From contig OX419760.1 in NCBI GenBank assembly GCA_948567375.1, positions 35,588,001 through 35,652,000 on the forward strand: 64,000 nucleotides of DNA, written 5' to 3'. Below are positions 11,311 through 24,287 of this stretch, in pieces. The notes beneath the pieces are model-generated. The model did no database searches and had not been told where the DNA came from. It saw only the letters and a program-made list of their open reading frames with translations. The DNA comes from Lunularia cruciata. Lineage: Eukaryota; Streptophyta; Marchantiopsida; Lunulariales; Lunulariaceae. The translations under genes were made by a program, and so were the position numbers. Position 1 is the stretch's first letter. Every line of letters begins with the position of its first letter.

Positions 11311-11667
11311 CTCCTCCTTAGGAATTTAAAGGGAAAGGTAGTTTTAATTCTTAAATGTTTGCATGTCCAATGGGGTTAGATTCCTCCTTGTAGTGGGTAC
11401 ATGTTTCACCATTTCATTTTTTTTACAAAACCTTTCTCTTTTAACTTGTAAAAAAGTTTTGTAATGGAAGCATAAACCCAAAGATGTGTTGTTGAATTTT
11501 GCTTAATCATCTTGCCTCTTATTGTGTGTGCATGGAAGATCTATTGACAAGATTGGGTGAATTTTCAATATGTACTTAAAAAATGGAATTCCTTGTTTGC
11601 AAGATGTGAGACCACAACTTTCTCTAAACTAAGATCTAACCCTCAAGACTCCGGTTTGTAGCAAGAA

Positions 11668-11832
11668 TGTGTAATACAAGTAGCTAGACATATTATTTGG
11701 ATTTGAAAATTAGCTTGGTAGCATCTAGAAGGATATTGTGTATAATGGGCTAGGTAGATCAGACAGACGTGCCACCAAAAGAGTACTTCTACTAATAGTG
11801 CAGAAGCCAAAAATAGTCTAAAAACTTTAGAG
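11668..11832 (-). repeat. right terminal inverted repeat
   Basis: Reverse complement partner of 9,801-9,964 with nearly equal length. Confidence 0.75.
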
Positions 11833-14329
11833 CTAAATTTGGAGGCCTAAACGGATGAATTAGGCCTAAAAAATGGAAACATCTCCCCCAAAAGGAAAAA
11901 ATGGTTTGCCTTCTCCTCCTTATGATTTGTCTCAACAAGAGCTTTCCAATGATACCTCACCCATGTGATTGTGAGCTCTCTACAAGAAGATTCCCTAATG
12001 ATTCCCTTTGGTCAAACTCATTTGACCAACTAGATAGGACAAGGACTGACATGTCACCCATCCAAACAACTAATCCAATGATGGAGCTTGCTGACAAGTC
12101 ACCAATCCATGTATCTAATCCAAGGATGGAGCTTCCTTTGAGGGGATCCTCTTTGCTATATAATAAAGAGAAGGTACTCCTTCGGGACATTGGAGTCTTG
12201 AGTGTGAAACTTGTGTTTTTCTCTCTTGTATCTCTCTTAGAGAGTTCTCTTATCCTTGGAGTATTACAGAATTTTAGGCCAAAGACATTTCTTTGGAAGA
12301 AGTTCTTTGTAGTTGTCTGAATTTTGGAGTAGGAATTTATCTAAAGACCTTTGTTGTTGTAAATACTTTAGGAGGAAGTTCAAAGTTATATAGAACTCCA
12401 TAATTGTGCAAGTCTTTGGAGTTGTAAATTCAATTGATTTCTTGAAAGACTTAACTCTTTCCTTGACATGTGTAAGATGCATAATTAATCTAAATATGAT
12501 CATGATAAGATAGGATTATAATCTTAAGTGTGTGATGTAAGTAACAATACATGATTTCCAAATCATCCATTCAATCTTAATATCTCTTTGAGAAAAATAA
12601 AACATATATTTAAGGCTCTAGCACAAAGTTATTCAAGTCATTTTTCTCATACCATCAAGAGGACTTTGAGTTCTTCATAAATTGTGTTTCTTCCATTTGA
12701 ATGTTTGTATTGAGGAGCGGTGAGGAATTTCATAGTACGATCACAAGTAGTGTAGAGATACATTCATACTTGATTATGATGTATGATTTCTGAGGGATCC
12801 AAAGGAGTGATAGATGCATTGAGGAGTCAAGCTTGATTTGGAGCATTGGGAGTACCATGAAATCTAATGGCAAAGGCATTTGGCAGATACAAAGATACCT
12901 TCAGAGTTGTGCCTTTGGGGAAGAGAAAAAGTGAACCACGTAGAAAATATGAAGGATGGACCCCATGAAACCATACAAGGGAGAGATAAAAAAGGTAAAA
13001 TGGGGCTAGATCCCAATAGTATAGATACAAGAAATCCACTTTGGGGAAGAGTAGTATACATCTTTATCGTCAAAGTCTTTGGAAGGAAAGAGCCTTTTTA
13101 GTGATGTGAACCATCATCTTCAAGAATAGATTGGGACCTATTCATTGTGAATATGATCCTTAGTTATCTCTTTTTTGCCATGTACCACAAGGGTGACACT
13201 ACCCTCTTTGGGAGTAGTTTTTACCTAAGAGGTTAAATATGAGACAATAAACAAGTTGCAACTTAGTAACATTTCCAACTCTTCACTTCTAGTCATTTCC
13301 AACCGATGACATTGAGGAAACTATCTATTCTTGTCAATTTACTTGCATTTGGTCTACATTAGGTTGTCACAATTTTATTACAATATTATTTAATTTTTTT
13401 GATATAAATATCTATTGATAATACTCCAATCTTTGCTTTTATTTACATAGTTTAACTATTTCATATATTTTTGAATGAAATTTTATAATTAAAGTAGAAT
13501 TATAAAAGATTAATTTTATGAAAAATTTAAATTTATAAATTTTATATTTACTTGAATATGATTTAACCAGTAAAATATAAGTGGTGATTTTTTTGGTTGA
13601 GATTCAATTAATTAATTTCTGTATAACAGACACATGTCTTAATATATTGGAATGATTAGTATACGTGATAGAAGTGATAGTATGACATGCATTTGAATCC
13701 CTTACTTTTTATTAGCAACAATTGGTATAATGATATATACTATACCTCATCGTGTCACTTTACGTTAGTGTTGAATGCTATAATTCGAGCGAAAATTATC
13801 CGGCGACTTAACTTATTTTATATAATCCCAATCATTTTATTTTGATTTTGCATGATTATTATGAAATCAGCTTAGAAATATCATCCTACTACAATAAGAA
13901 AACAGACAGATATGTCAAAGAACATGAATGATTGAATATGGATTGACACTCATTGACAATGAATGGAGCATAAAGTATCGGGGAACAGAAAATAACTCAA
14001 AATAGATGAAATCACATTATAAACTTCGTACAACAACACATCCAGGCTAGGCTGATTCAACAATTTATTAATGAATGGAAATTGATCAACTTTATTAAGG
14101 TTCAAGTTTCTGGCTTCTCTCAAGCACCAACAAACCAACAAACATGATATATTTCTTGAGTAAAATGCACTTCAAGGTTGTCCAGTTGTGTTGCATGGGA
14201 ATTCAATTGTGAATATAATATCTATGATGTAAATCAAAGATCATAGAATGTTCGATTGGCTTGGTCTGTAGAAATACAAAACGTAAAAGTACAAGATTCA
14301 AGTTCTAAAAAATTTGTTGTCCTCACTAA
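11833..14329. other. intergenic, no supported gene
   Basis: Short open frames here lack recognisable domains and overlap on both strands. The segment 12,935-13,050 carries one copy of the dispersed R1 repeat (entered separately). 13,380-13,900 is strongly AT-rich. Confidence 0.6.
12935..13050 (+). repeat. dispersed repeat R1, copy 1
   Basis: Shares ACAAGGGAGAGA, GGTAAAATGG, CCCAATAGTAT and AGAAATC blocks, in order, with 27,595-27,720 and 31,560-31,690. Confidence 0.7.
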
Positions 14330-14376
14330 TCGATTTGTGCGTGTCATCCTTGCGCAGGGGCCATGCTAATCTTCTC
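14330..14376 (-). pseudogene. U6 snRNA 3'-half fragment
   Basis: On the minus strand this reads GAGAAGATTAGCATGGCCCC and on through TGCGCAAGGATGACACGC to the U6 3' region, one of the most conserved sequences in eukaryotes. The 5' half (cap stem and the start of the ACAGAGA box) is missing; the match ends at GAGAAG. A T-run follows the 3' end on the minus strand. It is a truncated copy, not a working gene. Confidence 0.85.
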
Positions 14377-14384
14377 AGACATTC

Positions 14385-14445
14385 GATAAAGGTAGTGAGT
14401 TCACTATATTCGATCATTGTTGATAAAGGTAGTGAGTTCACTATA
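14385..14445 (+). repeat. 24-bp direct repeat next to the U6 fragment
   Basis: GATAAAGGTAGTGAGTTCAC plus CTATA occurs at 14,385-14,408 and 14,422-14,445, with a 37-bp period. Confidence 0.85.
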
Positions 14446-14696
14446 AATACAGACATATAAGGCAAATCTTAATGTAGGTGCTACTCAAGGAAGCAAAATG
14501 CTCCAACAATATAAACGAATTTGAAATATTCTCTTGAGTGGCTAAAAGAAATTTTTTTATCTAAAAATCAAAGCCCCACGTTATGCACGTGCAAACACAT
14601 TAACCTCGTAAATACTATTTTATTTTCTGATGCAAGTAAGTAGTCATTTAATGAAAAGAAGCTACCGCATAAAATAACAAGAATGATGAGAATACC

Positions 14697-14755
14697 CCCA
14701 AGCCGTACAAGGATAAACCATAAATGGTAAAACGAGGCTAAGCCCCATTAGCATC
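14697..14755 (+). repeat. dispersed repeat R1, copy 2 (partial)
   Basis: AAGCCGTACAAGG and GGTAAAACGAGGCTAAGCCCC match the R1 core in order. Confidence 0.55.
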
Positions 14756-15740
14756 GGAAATATCATCATTTCATGGGAAGCAAGGGAAGTATGTTTAAAT
14801 AAAAAGCTAATATGATAATGAATTTTCTTGTAATATGGTCATAGGGGGGGTTAAGGGTGATGGAGTTTTACCATAAGATTCAAGAAAATTCTATGGGTAA
14901 TGAAAACCTCAATAACAATCAGTTCTTAAAATTGTCAAAACTATATCACGAGAAATACCGTATGAGAATTTGATATGGGGTTTATGCCTACAAGAGAGAT
15001 ATCGAAATATCACTGATATGCTTGGACAAGAAAATACTTTCATTAATATCCTCATAAAATTTTATGGAATAATTGTGAATTATGATTTTAAATACCCATA
15101 AACATTCACAAATTTCAACATTTCAATCTTGCGAATACGTGAATTTCTATGGGACTCGGAAAATCTAAATCTGAATCCCTCCGTAACTTTCTTTAGGTGT
15201 GACGAGGCATCTCTATGATATGGCACCTCACGCCCAACGATTCTCCGTCGAGGAAGAACTCACCTACACCTCTTTATTGAAGCTGCAATCGACCTGAAAC
15301 AGAATAGCAGGTAACATCTTTATACTGCAGTTTGATTTCGAGAAGTGGGCGGGAATCGACTTCGTAGTTCTTCCCTACCACGTCTTCCTCGCAGACACGC
15401 CACAGTGTGACATACAGCACGTCATTGGCCAATCGATATACCACTGTAGCGTCCATCTGAAGATTTGGGCACAGTCCGAATTAGATTATGGACACCACTC
15501 GGGACGGGAACGTTACCGCCTGGGGATTGTGAACTTCCTTGTTGATCGTCAGGCGAGTGAAAGGACCTTTCCGGACCGTCGAATCTTAAAGGTTCAGAAA
15601 CCCACCAATCCAGGTTGATACCGGCAGAGAAATTGAGCTTTCTATGGTTGTCGACCACGAGCAAACGGAGCGCTGGAGCTCTCTCTCCTGTACGTGGAAC
15701 GAAACAAACGTTGTGGAAATTGAGGGTGGAAAGGAGTGAG

Positions 15741-16035
15741 AAAGAACAAGGGAATCATCAGACTAAGTAAAATATATCGGGGTAAAGGAGTGTATGAAAT
15801 TTGGAAGCTGATGAGCTCGGTTTTGAAAGAATCAAGGAATCCTGTTGGCGCCGAGAGGGCTTGGTGCTTGATGAGACGTGGGAACGAGGAGAAAGAACAA
15901 GGGAATCATCAGACTAAGTAAAATATATCGGGGTAAAGGAGTGTATGAAATTTGGAAGCTGATGAGCTCGGTTTTGAAAGAATCAAGGAATCCTGTTGGC
16001 GCCGAGAGGGCTTGGTGCTTGATGAGACGTGGGAA
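15741..16035 (+). repeat. 151-bp tandem duplication in the NRPB1 5' leader
   Basis: 15,741-15,884 and 15,892-16,035 appear identical (144 bp) and are separated by a 7-bp spacer. The second copy ends 40 bp before the NRPB1 start codon. Such identity means a recent duplication, or an assembly artefact. Confidence 0.9.
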
Positions 16036-16075
16036 TTTTTGAGAATCCGACTCCTGACGTCGAGGCGGGGGAAAG

Positions 16076-19000
16076 ATGGATCAGCGCTTTGCCTACTCCC
16101 CGGCCGACTTGGCTCGGGTGAAGACTGTGCAATTTGGCATCCTCGGGCCAGATGAGATTGTATGATTTTCCCCCGGTTGTTGAGAATTCGCAGGCAGTTT
16201 GTAGGACTGTAGATGATGAATTTCGTGGACTTCTGTTCGCTGTTTGTACATTGTTTTGGGTCGAGTCATCCGATCGTTTGTTATGCCGCATGATGTGGTG
16301 TTTTCTTCAAGTTTGAACTTGTTTTGTGTCTTCGCATGCTTCGTTGTTGATGATGAATAGCGCCAAATGTCGGTGGTGAAGATCGAGAGCAGTGAGACTT
16401 ATGACAGAGGGAAGCCCAGGATGGGCGGCCTCAGTGACCCACGATTAGGCACAATTGACAGGCATGTTAAGTGTGAAACTTGTTCGGGTAGTATGGCAGA
16501 GTGCCCCGGCCATTTTGGGCACTTGGAGCTGGCAAAGCCCATGTTTCACATAGGCTTTTTGAAGACTGTGTTGGCACTTCTCCGCTGCGTGTGCTACAAC
16601 TGCTCGAGAGTTCTTGCTGATGAGGTAGCTTATATTTTCTTAGTTCTGAAAAATTAACTAAGTTCGTTAATTGCAAGGCAGATGAATTCAAGCTCTTTGT
16701 TGTTGTGAAATGGGACCATATGTATGCACAATCGTGTTAACCGGGATCAGCGTGTGAAAATTACGCTCCTTTGTTTCACATTTTAATTATTCTCAACTGT
16801 CCAACTCCAATCATCGCTGAAGGTCATTCGGAAAGACTTTCGGACCGATACTGAAACACTTCTAGGAATCTGAAAAGCCGTCAGTCATCATAGCAAGGAA
16901 AGATCTTTGGATTTAAGGTTGGTTGACATTGTCGAGGGAGAAGGTCTTTTTGTTTCTTTACGTCTGACTAGAGCAGAAACCGTTGCACAACAGGACGATC
17001 ATCGCTTCAAGCAAGCTAAGAAAGTGCGTAACCCGAAGCACCGATTGAAGAAGGTACTCGAATGCTGCAAGAGCAAGCAGAAGTGCGAGGGAGGTGATGA
17101 AATTGAGGACGATACCAAGGAGGAGATTGAGAAGAAGAAGAAACACGGTGGTTGTGGAGCACAACAGCCTAAAATTAGCATAGACGGTATGAAAATTATT
17201 GCGGAATTCAAGGCCCCTCGGAAAAGGGCAGACGAGCAGGATCAGTACATGCCGGAGCCTGTGGAAAGAAAACAACAGCTTAGTGCTGAAAAGGTGCACA
17301 TTTGCACAATGGACGCATGCTTCCACAATGAACACACTCCCTGCAGGATACATTGATTGTCTATTCTCCGGTTTTTCTTCCTTACATTTTCGAATACTTG
17401 TAATCTAGGGTACGAGGGCTCACTTTCGTTATTGTGGACTCAGATTCTCAGTATACTGAAGCGAATATCAGATGAAGAGATCACTTTACTGGGTTTGAGT
17501 CCCAAGTTTGCCCGACCTGAATGGCTCATTCTGCAAGTACTTCCAATCCCTCCGCCTCCGGTGAGACCTTCTGTGATGATGGACAGTTCTGCAAGAAGTG
17601 AAGTAAGTTACTCAGTCCTGTTTCTTACATCCTATGTGATGTGTGATGAATGAAAAGAAGGGAATGGATACTTGAATACCATCTGTTGAGAGCCTTCGTA
17701 GAGGGTAAGGATGGCAAAATCACTTTCGTGGGCACTAAGTTTACCTGTAAATGACCTGGTATCAGGATGACTTGACACATCAACTGGTCATGATTATTCG
17801 TCACAATAATAACTTAAAGCGGCAAGAGCAAAACGGAGCGCCAACTCACATCATCAACGAGTTCGCCCAGCTGCTCCAGTTTCACATTGCAACTTATTTT
17901 GACAACGATCTACCTGGACAACCAAGGGTAAGTTCCTTTGTCTTGCGCCATGACTGATTCGTTAATGTTCGGATTTCAACCTTACGAGAGCTATACTCGG
18001 ACTTTTACATCACCCGTCCTGAGAAATACGCCATTTTCCGACAGGCTACTCAAAGATCTGGAAGGCCTATCAAGTCGATCTGTCAACGCCTGAAGGCCAA
18101 AGAAGGGCGTATAAGAGGAAATTTGATGGGGAAGCGAGTCGATTTTTCTGCTCGTACTGTCATAACACCAGATCCTAATATCAATATTGATGAACTCGGA
18201 GTACCATGGAGTATCGCCTTGAATTTGACGTATCCAGAAACCGTCACCCCTTACAACATGGAAAGGTAATGTATTGACTGCAGGTGATTAACCATTCTTC
18301 AAGTTGCCAATCATACTACGTGTTATTCCTGTTATGTCGAGTTTGATAATTAAGAAAGCTGAGAAAATTGTAAATATGATTTACGATGCCCTCAAAGCAT
18401 CCAGGAAGGCAAAAGGGATGTGCTGTTTAACCGCCAATGTCATTATGAGCAGGTTAAAGGAGCTTGTTGAGTATGGACCTCATCCCCCTCCTGGCAAGAC
18501 TGGAGCGAAATACATTATTCGAGAGGATGGTCAGAGGCTTGATCTTAGATTCCTAAAAAAGAGCAGCGATCGTCATTTGGAGCTTGGTTACAAGGTACAG
18601 TATCGTTTTACATTGTTTCAAACATGAATTCTCCAGCTATTTACAATTTGCGTTTTGCAGCTCTAGTGCTAAGGAAATGAGGGCCTGTGCAGGTCGAGAG
18701 ACACTTGAACGACGGCGATTTTGTGCTGTTTAACCGGCAGCCCAGTCTGCATAAGATGTCCATCATGGGGCATCGGATTCGAATCATGCCGTACTCGACG
18801 TTTCGTCTGAATCTTTCCGTGACATCCCCTTACAATGCTGATTTTGATGGTGACGAGATGAATATGCACGTTCCTCAGTCCTTCGAGACGAGGGCCGAAG
18901 TCCTGGAACTCATGATGGTTCCAAAGTGCATCGTTTCTCCACAGTCCAATAAGCCGGTTATTGGAATTGTGCAAGATACGCTTTTGGGCTGTAGGAAAGT

Positions 19001-22000
19001 GACTAAGAGGGATGCTTTCATAGAGAAGGTAAGGTAGCGCTGGGAAATGTGGATTAGTACATGAGTCTGATGGCTTCATGTTAAATCAGGAATGTTGACA
19101 ATCCATGAGCATGTCCGCCAGGACTGTCTGACAAAAGCAGGCCATCGTCAGAGAAGTCCGTAGGAAATCAAAAGACTAGAAGTAAATGTCGTGGATATCT
19201 TCGCTCTTTAGTCATAGAAATATAGAACAGTATCCATCTTTTTATTGCATAAACAGGGTTTCGAGTTGGTGTATCGTTGTTTTTAGAAGGTTACTTGAAT
19301 GTGGGAAGGAGTCCGATCTGAATTTTATTTTTGCATGGCGTGCAGGATGTCTTCATGAATATCCTGATGTGGTGGGAAGACTTCGACGGCAAGATTCCTA
19401 TTCCAACCATACTAAAGCCCAGACCGGTCTGGACTGGCAAACAAGTTTTCAATCTCATTATACCAAAACAAATCAATCTCATGCGTCAGTCATTTGGACA
19501 TCCAGATGGAGAAACTGGGGATATGTCACCTGGTGATACAGTGGTGCGCATTGAGAAGGGAGAGCTTGTTTGCGGAATCTTGTGCAAGGCGTCACTCGGG
19601 ACTTATAAAGGAAGTCTCATTCACGTTATTTGGTAAGTTAGGATATCTAGGTGGCTATTGAAAACAGGTCCGCGAGCTCATGTAGCCGTGGGTTTCTGAT
19701 TCTGTAAAGCCTTGGGTTGTATTGGAAACTATCGTTGAATTACTGTCAATGGATTTTCTGCGTGCTATTGCTGCCGAATTCGCAATCTTCTTTTTAGTGA
19801 GATGTTTCTTTCACATTACTGAGGGCAGTATACTAAGTCTTTTTCTCAAACACGGTTCAAACACAGGGAAGAAGTCGGTCCAGATGCCGCGCGCAAGTTT
19901 CTGGGACACACACAGTGGTTGGTGAATTATTGGCTACTACAACAAGGTTTCAGTATTGGTATTGGAGATACGATTGCTGATTCAGCAACTATGGAGAAGA
20001 TCAATGACACCATTGCTAAGGCCAAAAGCGATGTGAAAGACTTGATCAAACAGGCGCAGGAGAAGCAGCTTGAGGCGCAGCCCGGTCGAACTATGATGGA
20101 GTCTTTTGAGAACAACGTCAATAGGGTGAGTGTGCTCTCCAGTTACAGTTTCATGACGTTTATTGCCATCTCGAGATAGTCTTGAAATGGCGCTCTCACT
20201 TCTGGAGAGCGTAAATAAAAATTTGTGAGGTGTCAGTTTTTGAGGGTGGTTATTCGAGTGATCCTGGAGATACTTCGGCAGACGGAGTGGAGAATCTCTG
20301 TCAGTTCTTCCTTCGCGAGACTTATTGCTGTTAACTGGTTGTCAATCTCCTCTTTCCATACGTCTGTCTGCTTGCCTTGAACTATTGGTAATTTTGTGAG
20401 TTTATGACTTGACTTTGCAGGTGTTGAATAATGCTCGTGATGAAGCCGGTTCCAGTGCTCAGAAAAGTTTGTCTGAGAGCAACAACTTGAAGGCCATGGT
20501 GACGGCTGGTTCCAAGGGATCCTTCATCAATATATCTCAGATGATTGCTTGTGTAGGGCAGCAAAATGTGGAGGGAAAGCGTATCCCTTACGGATTTATA
20601 GACCGGACACTGCCTCATTTTACAAAGGATGACTACGGGCCTGAGAGTCGTGGTTTTGTGGAGAATTCATACCTTCGGGGTCTTACGCCACAAGAATTTT
20701 TCTTCCATGCTATGGGAGGAAGGGAAGGTCTGATCGACACTGCTGTGAAAACATCCGAGACGGGATACATCCAAAGACGCCTTGTTAAGGCTATGGAGGA
20801 TGTTATGGTGAAGTATGATGGAACTGTTCGGAATTCACTTGGTGATGTTATTCAGTTCCTGTACGGGGAAGACGGTATGGACTCGGTCTGGATAGAGTAT
20901 CAGAAACTGGATTCTTTGAAGATGAAGAAAAAAGAGTTCAATAACACTTACAAGTTTGAGATGGACAGAGATGAGTGGAATCCTGACTACATGTCCCAGG
21001 AGGCAGCAGATGACATTAAGACCATACAGGAGTTTCGTAATGTCTTCGATGCTGAGGTCCAGAAGCTGGAAGCAGATCGTAGACAAATGGGTACTGAAAT
21101 TGCTCCTAGTGGGGACCCGAATGGTTTCCTGCCTGTCAACCTGAAAAGGCTGATCTGGAACGCCCAGAAAATCTTCAAAGTTGATACCAAGAAGTTCTCT
21201 GACATGCATCCGATGGAGATCGTAGAAGCTGTTGATAAGCTTCAAGAGCGCTTGAAGGTTGTGGCTGGGGATGATCCTATTAGTATGGAGGCTCAGAAGA
21301 ATGCCACTCTGTTTTTTAACTGTCTCTTACGTAGCACTCTGGCCAGCAAGAGGGTGTTAAAGGAGTGGCGGCTCCCGAAAGAAGCATTCGAGTGGGTCAT
21401 TGGGGAAATTGAGACTCGCTTTTTACAGTCACTGGTTGCACCAGGAGAGATGATTGGATGTGTAGCTGCGCAGTCGATCGGAGAGCCTGCCACACAGATG
21501 ACTTTGAACACTTTCCATTTTGCGGGAGTGTCAGCAAAGAATGTGACTCTCGGTGTCCCGCGCCTAAGAGAGATCATTAATCTTGCCAAGAAGACTAAAA
21601 CTCCTTCTTTATCTGTTTACTTGAAGGCTGGAGTTAATGGTGAGAAGGATAAGGCAAAGAATGTGCAGTGTGCATTAGAGTACACTACTTTGAGAAGCGT
21701 GACGCAGGCTACAGAGATCTGGTATGATCCAGATCCAATGAGTACGATCATCGAAGAGGATGTGGAGTTTGTTAGGAGTTACTATGAAATGCCGGACGAG
21801 GATGTTGCACCGGAGAAGATTTCACCTTGGCTTTTGCGTATAGAGCTGAATCGCGAAATGATGGTCGACAAGAAACTTACCATGGCAGATATTGCAGAGA
21901 AGATCAACTTGGAGTTTGATGATGACTTGACATGTATATTCAATGATGACAATGCCGAGAAACTCATCTTGCGAGTGCGCATCATGAATGATGAAGCACC

Positions 22001-24287
22001 CAAGGGAGAAGTGCCTGAGCAGTCAGAGGATGATGTATTTTTGAAGAAGATTGAGAGCAACATGCTTACTGAGATGGCTCTGAGGGGTATTCCGGACATC
22101 CGGAAGGTTTTCATCAGAGAAGCGAAGACCCAAAGATTCCACGAAATTGATGGGTTCAAACCCGAGAAAGAGTGGATGCTGGATACGGAGGGAGTGAACA
22201 TGCTGGCAGTGATGTGCCACGAGGAGGTTGATGCCACAAGGACGAACAGTAACCATCTGATAGAAGTCATTGAGGTACTGGGTATTGAAGCTGTACGGAA
22301 CGCGCTTCTTAAAGAACTCAGGAGTGTTATCGAGTTCGATGGTGCATGTGTGAATTACCGACATTTGGCTATTCTCTGTGACATCATGACTTATAGGGGT
22401 CATCTAATGGCTATCACTCGTCACGGTATCAACCGAAATGACACAGGCCCAATGATGAGATGCTCCTTCGAGGAAACAGTGGACATTCTGCTGGATGCTG
22501 CCGTCTATGCCGAAACAGATCATCTGAGAGGTGTCACAGAGAATATCATGTTGGGACAGCTTGCACCAATCGGCACGGGTGACTTCGGTCTGCACTTAAA
22601 CGAGACTATGCTACAACATGCCATTGAGTTGCAACTGCCCAGCTTATTGGAGGGACATGACTTCGGTGTAACTCCTGCAAGAGGTTCTCCTATGATTGGT
22701 ACCCCCCATCATGAGGGAATGATGTCTCCCAGCTATTTGCTGAGTCCGAGTATGAGATCTTCTCCTATTTCTGATTCTGCCCAATTTTCTCCCTACGTTG
22801 GAGGCGGAGGGATGGCTTCTTCTACATACAGTCCTACTTCCCCTGGGTACAGTCCCCAGTCTCCCGGGTATAGTCCAACATCGCCTGGATATAGTCCAAC
22901 GTCACCAGGATACAGTCCAACATCCCCTGCATACAGTCCAACTTCACCGGGCTATAGTCCCACTTCTCCTGGCTATAGTCCTACATCACCGGCTTATTCT
23001 CCAACTAGCCCATCTTATTCTCCTACTTCACCTAGTTATAGTCCAACTTCTCCCAGTTACAGTCCCACATCCCCAAGTTACAGCCCAACTTCTCCTGCCT
23101 ACAGCCCGACATCTCCAAGCTACAGTCCCAGTTCTCCTGCATACAGTCCAACTTCTCCTTCTTACACTCCCTCTTCGCCTGCGTACTCTCCCACTTCGCC
23201 GAGCTACTCACCTACGTCGCCCAGCTACAGTCCTACTTCTCCTGGCTATAGCCCGACTAGTCCGAGTTACAGCCCAACTTCTCCGAGTTACTCCCCTACG
23301 TCTCCAAGCTACAGTCCAACCTCCCCTGCCTACTCCCCAAGCAGTCCGAGGTATTCACCATCGAGTCCATCGTACAGTCCTACTTCACCGAGTTACAGGT
23401 GGGTGCTAAAATGGTGCTATTTGACGTTGAGGTCAGGATATAAGTGTTACTACTTGTGGATTCCCCGTTCTCTAAAGGCTTCTGCTCTCATTTCACCTCT
23501 CACTGAGGTTATCTGCAAGCTTACTGTCAGATTAGTTTGACATTGTTTTTGATTCTAACTACTTGAAACGCTGGCTGCAGTCCAACGTCTCCTTCATATT
23601 CACCGACGTCTCCATCGTACTCACCAACTTCACCGACTTACTCGCCTACAAGGTACGGTGTCAGCCATTGGATCTGATTTGTTTATTTTATATTGCGCAA
23701 GTGATGTTGGAGAGAAACTAACTCTTAATAGATCCAACCGTGCGTCAGTCACAAAGATGCTAATATCTTTGACCTTTTCTCTGCGCATTTGCAGCCCCGG
23801 TTACAGCCCGACCTCTCCACAATACAGGTATTTAAAGGCTTTCTTTCTTTTAAGGACTAAATTTGCACAACACTATTGTTGTTACCTACATTAAGGAGCT
23901 GAGCTTATGTCTTGAGTTAAAACATAGGTTTTCAATGCAAGTTTCAATGCTGCCAGTGCACATTCACATCGAGTGGTTAATCAACATTATTAAAGAACCT
24001 TCTTTGGAAAGAGTCTGGTTTTTATTTGCCCTTGTTTTTATTTGCATCTTGGACGAATGTAACATAGCAATTTGCTATCTCTTCTATTTTCTAAGTTTCG
24101 AAGATGTTGGTTCTCGGAATATCTACACTTCTCATCTCGGTGTATAACATCGAACTAAATAAATTTCGTTGTATACTGCAGTCCGAGTGGTGGGTACTCT
24201 CCATCCGCTCCAGGGTATTCGCCCTCCGCCGCTCAGTATACTCCTACCTACAGCAAGGATGATGGTCTTGGAGGCAGCCGCTCATAA
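16076..24287 (+). CDS. NRPB1: DNA-directed RNA polymerase II largest subunit
   Basis: Catalytic largest subunit of nuclear RNA polymerase II, which makes mRNA. Fourteen exons join in frame: 16,076-16,159; 16,361-16,624; 16,994-17,293; 17,444-17,602; 17,766-17,927; 18,045-18,265; 18,453-18,594; 18,693-19,028; 19,346-19,632; 19,867-20,125; 20,421-23,398; 23,581-23,652; 23,795-23,827; 24,182-24,287. The total is 5,403 nt, or 1,800 residues, close to other plant NRPB1 proteins. All introns are GT-AG. Visible landmarks: the N-terminal zinc region with [20 protein letters not shown] (exon 2), the magnesium-binding [10 protein letters not shown] (18,833-18,862), the trigger-loop region around [20 protein letters not shown] (exon 11), and the C-terminal heptads from 22,827. 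I see no stop or frameshift, so it is probably functional. Confidence 0.97.
18833..18862 (+). other. NRPB1: RNA polymerase active-site motif [10 protein letters not shown]
   Basis: The three aspartates of NADFDGD bind the catalytic magnesium in all multisubunit RNA polymerases. All are present, in exon 8. Confidence 0.97.
22827..24265 (+). repeat. NRPB1: C-terminal domain heptad repeats (YSPTSPS type)
   Basis: About 35 heptad-like units: 27 in exon 11 from 22,827, then the rest spread over exons 12-14. Position 7 varies mainly among S, G and A, with one R and one Q. The last units degenerate (SGG, SAPG, SAAQ) before the acidic tail [10 protein letters not shown]. In other eukaryotes the heptads are phosphorylated on Ser2, Ser5 and Ser7 and recruit capping, splicing and termination factors. 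Confidence 0.95.

Larger units (their letters stand above)
9801..11832. mobile_element. TIR DNA transposon, possibly a non-autonomous MULE, about 2.03 kb
   Basis: The segment 9,801-9,964 is the imperfect reverse complement of 11,668-11,832; the best stretch is GCACTATTAGTAGAAGTACT against its complement. Terminal inverted repeats of about 164 bp are typical of Mutator-like elements. No transposase was seen. The interior carries a coiled-coil reading frame. A clear 9-bp target duplication was not found, so the superfamily is uncertain. Confidence 0.7.

Noticed and set aside
19186-19536. Plus-strand frame of 116 codons within NRPB1
   Set aside because: It runs out of phase through exon 9 and its flanking intron; it is a shadow frame.
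23399-23540. Extension of NRPB1 exon 11 past 23,398
   Set aside because: The open frame continues into the intron, but a GT donor at 23,399 and resumed heptads at 23,581 in matching phase show it is intronic.
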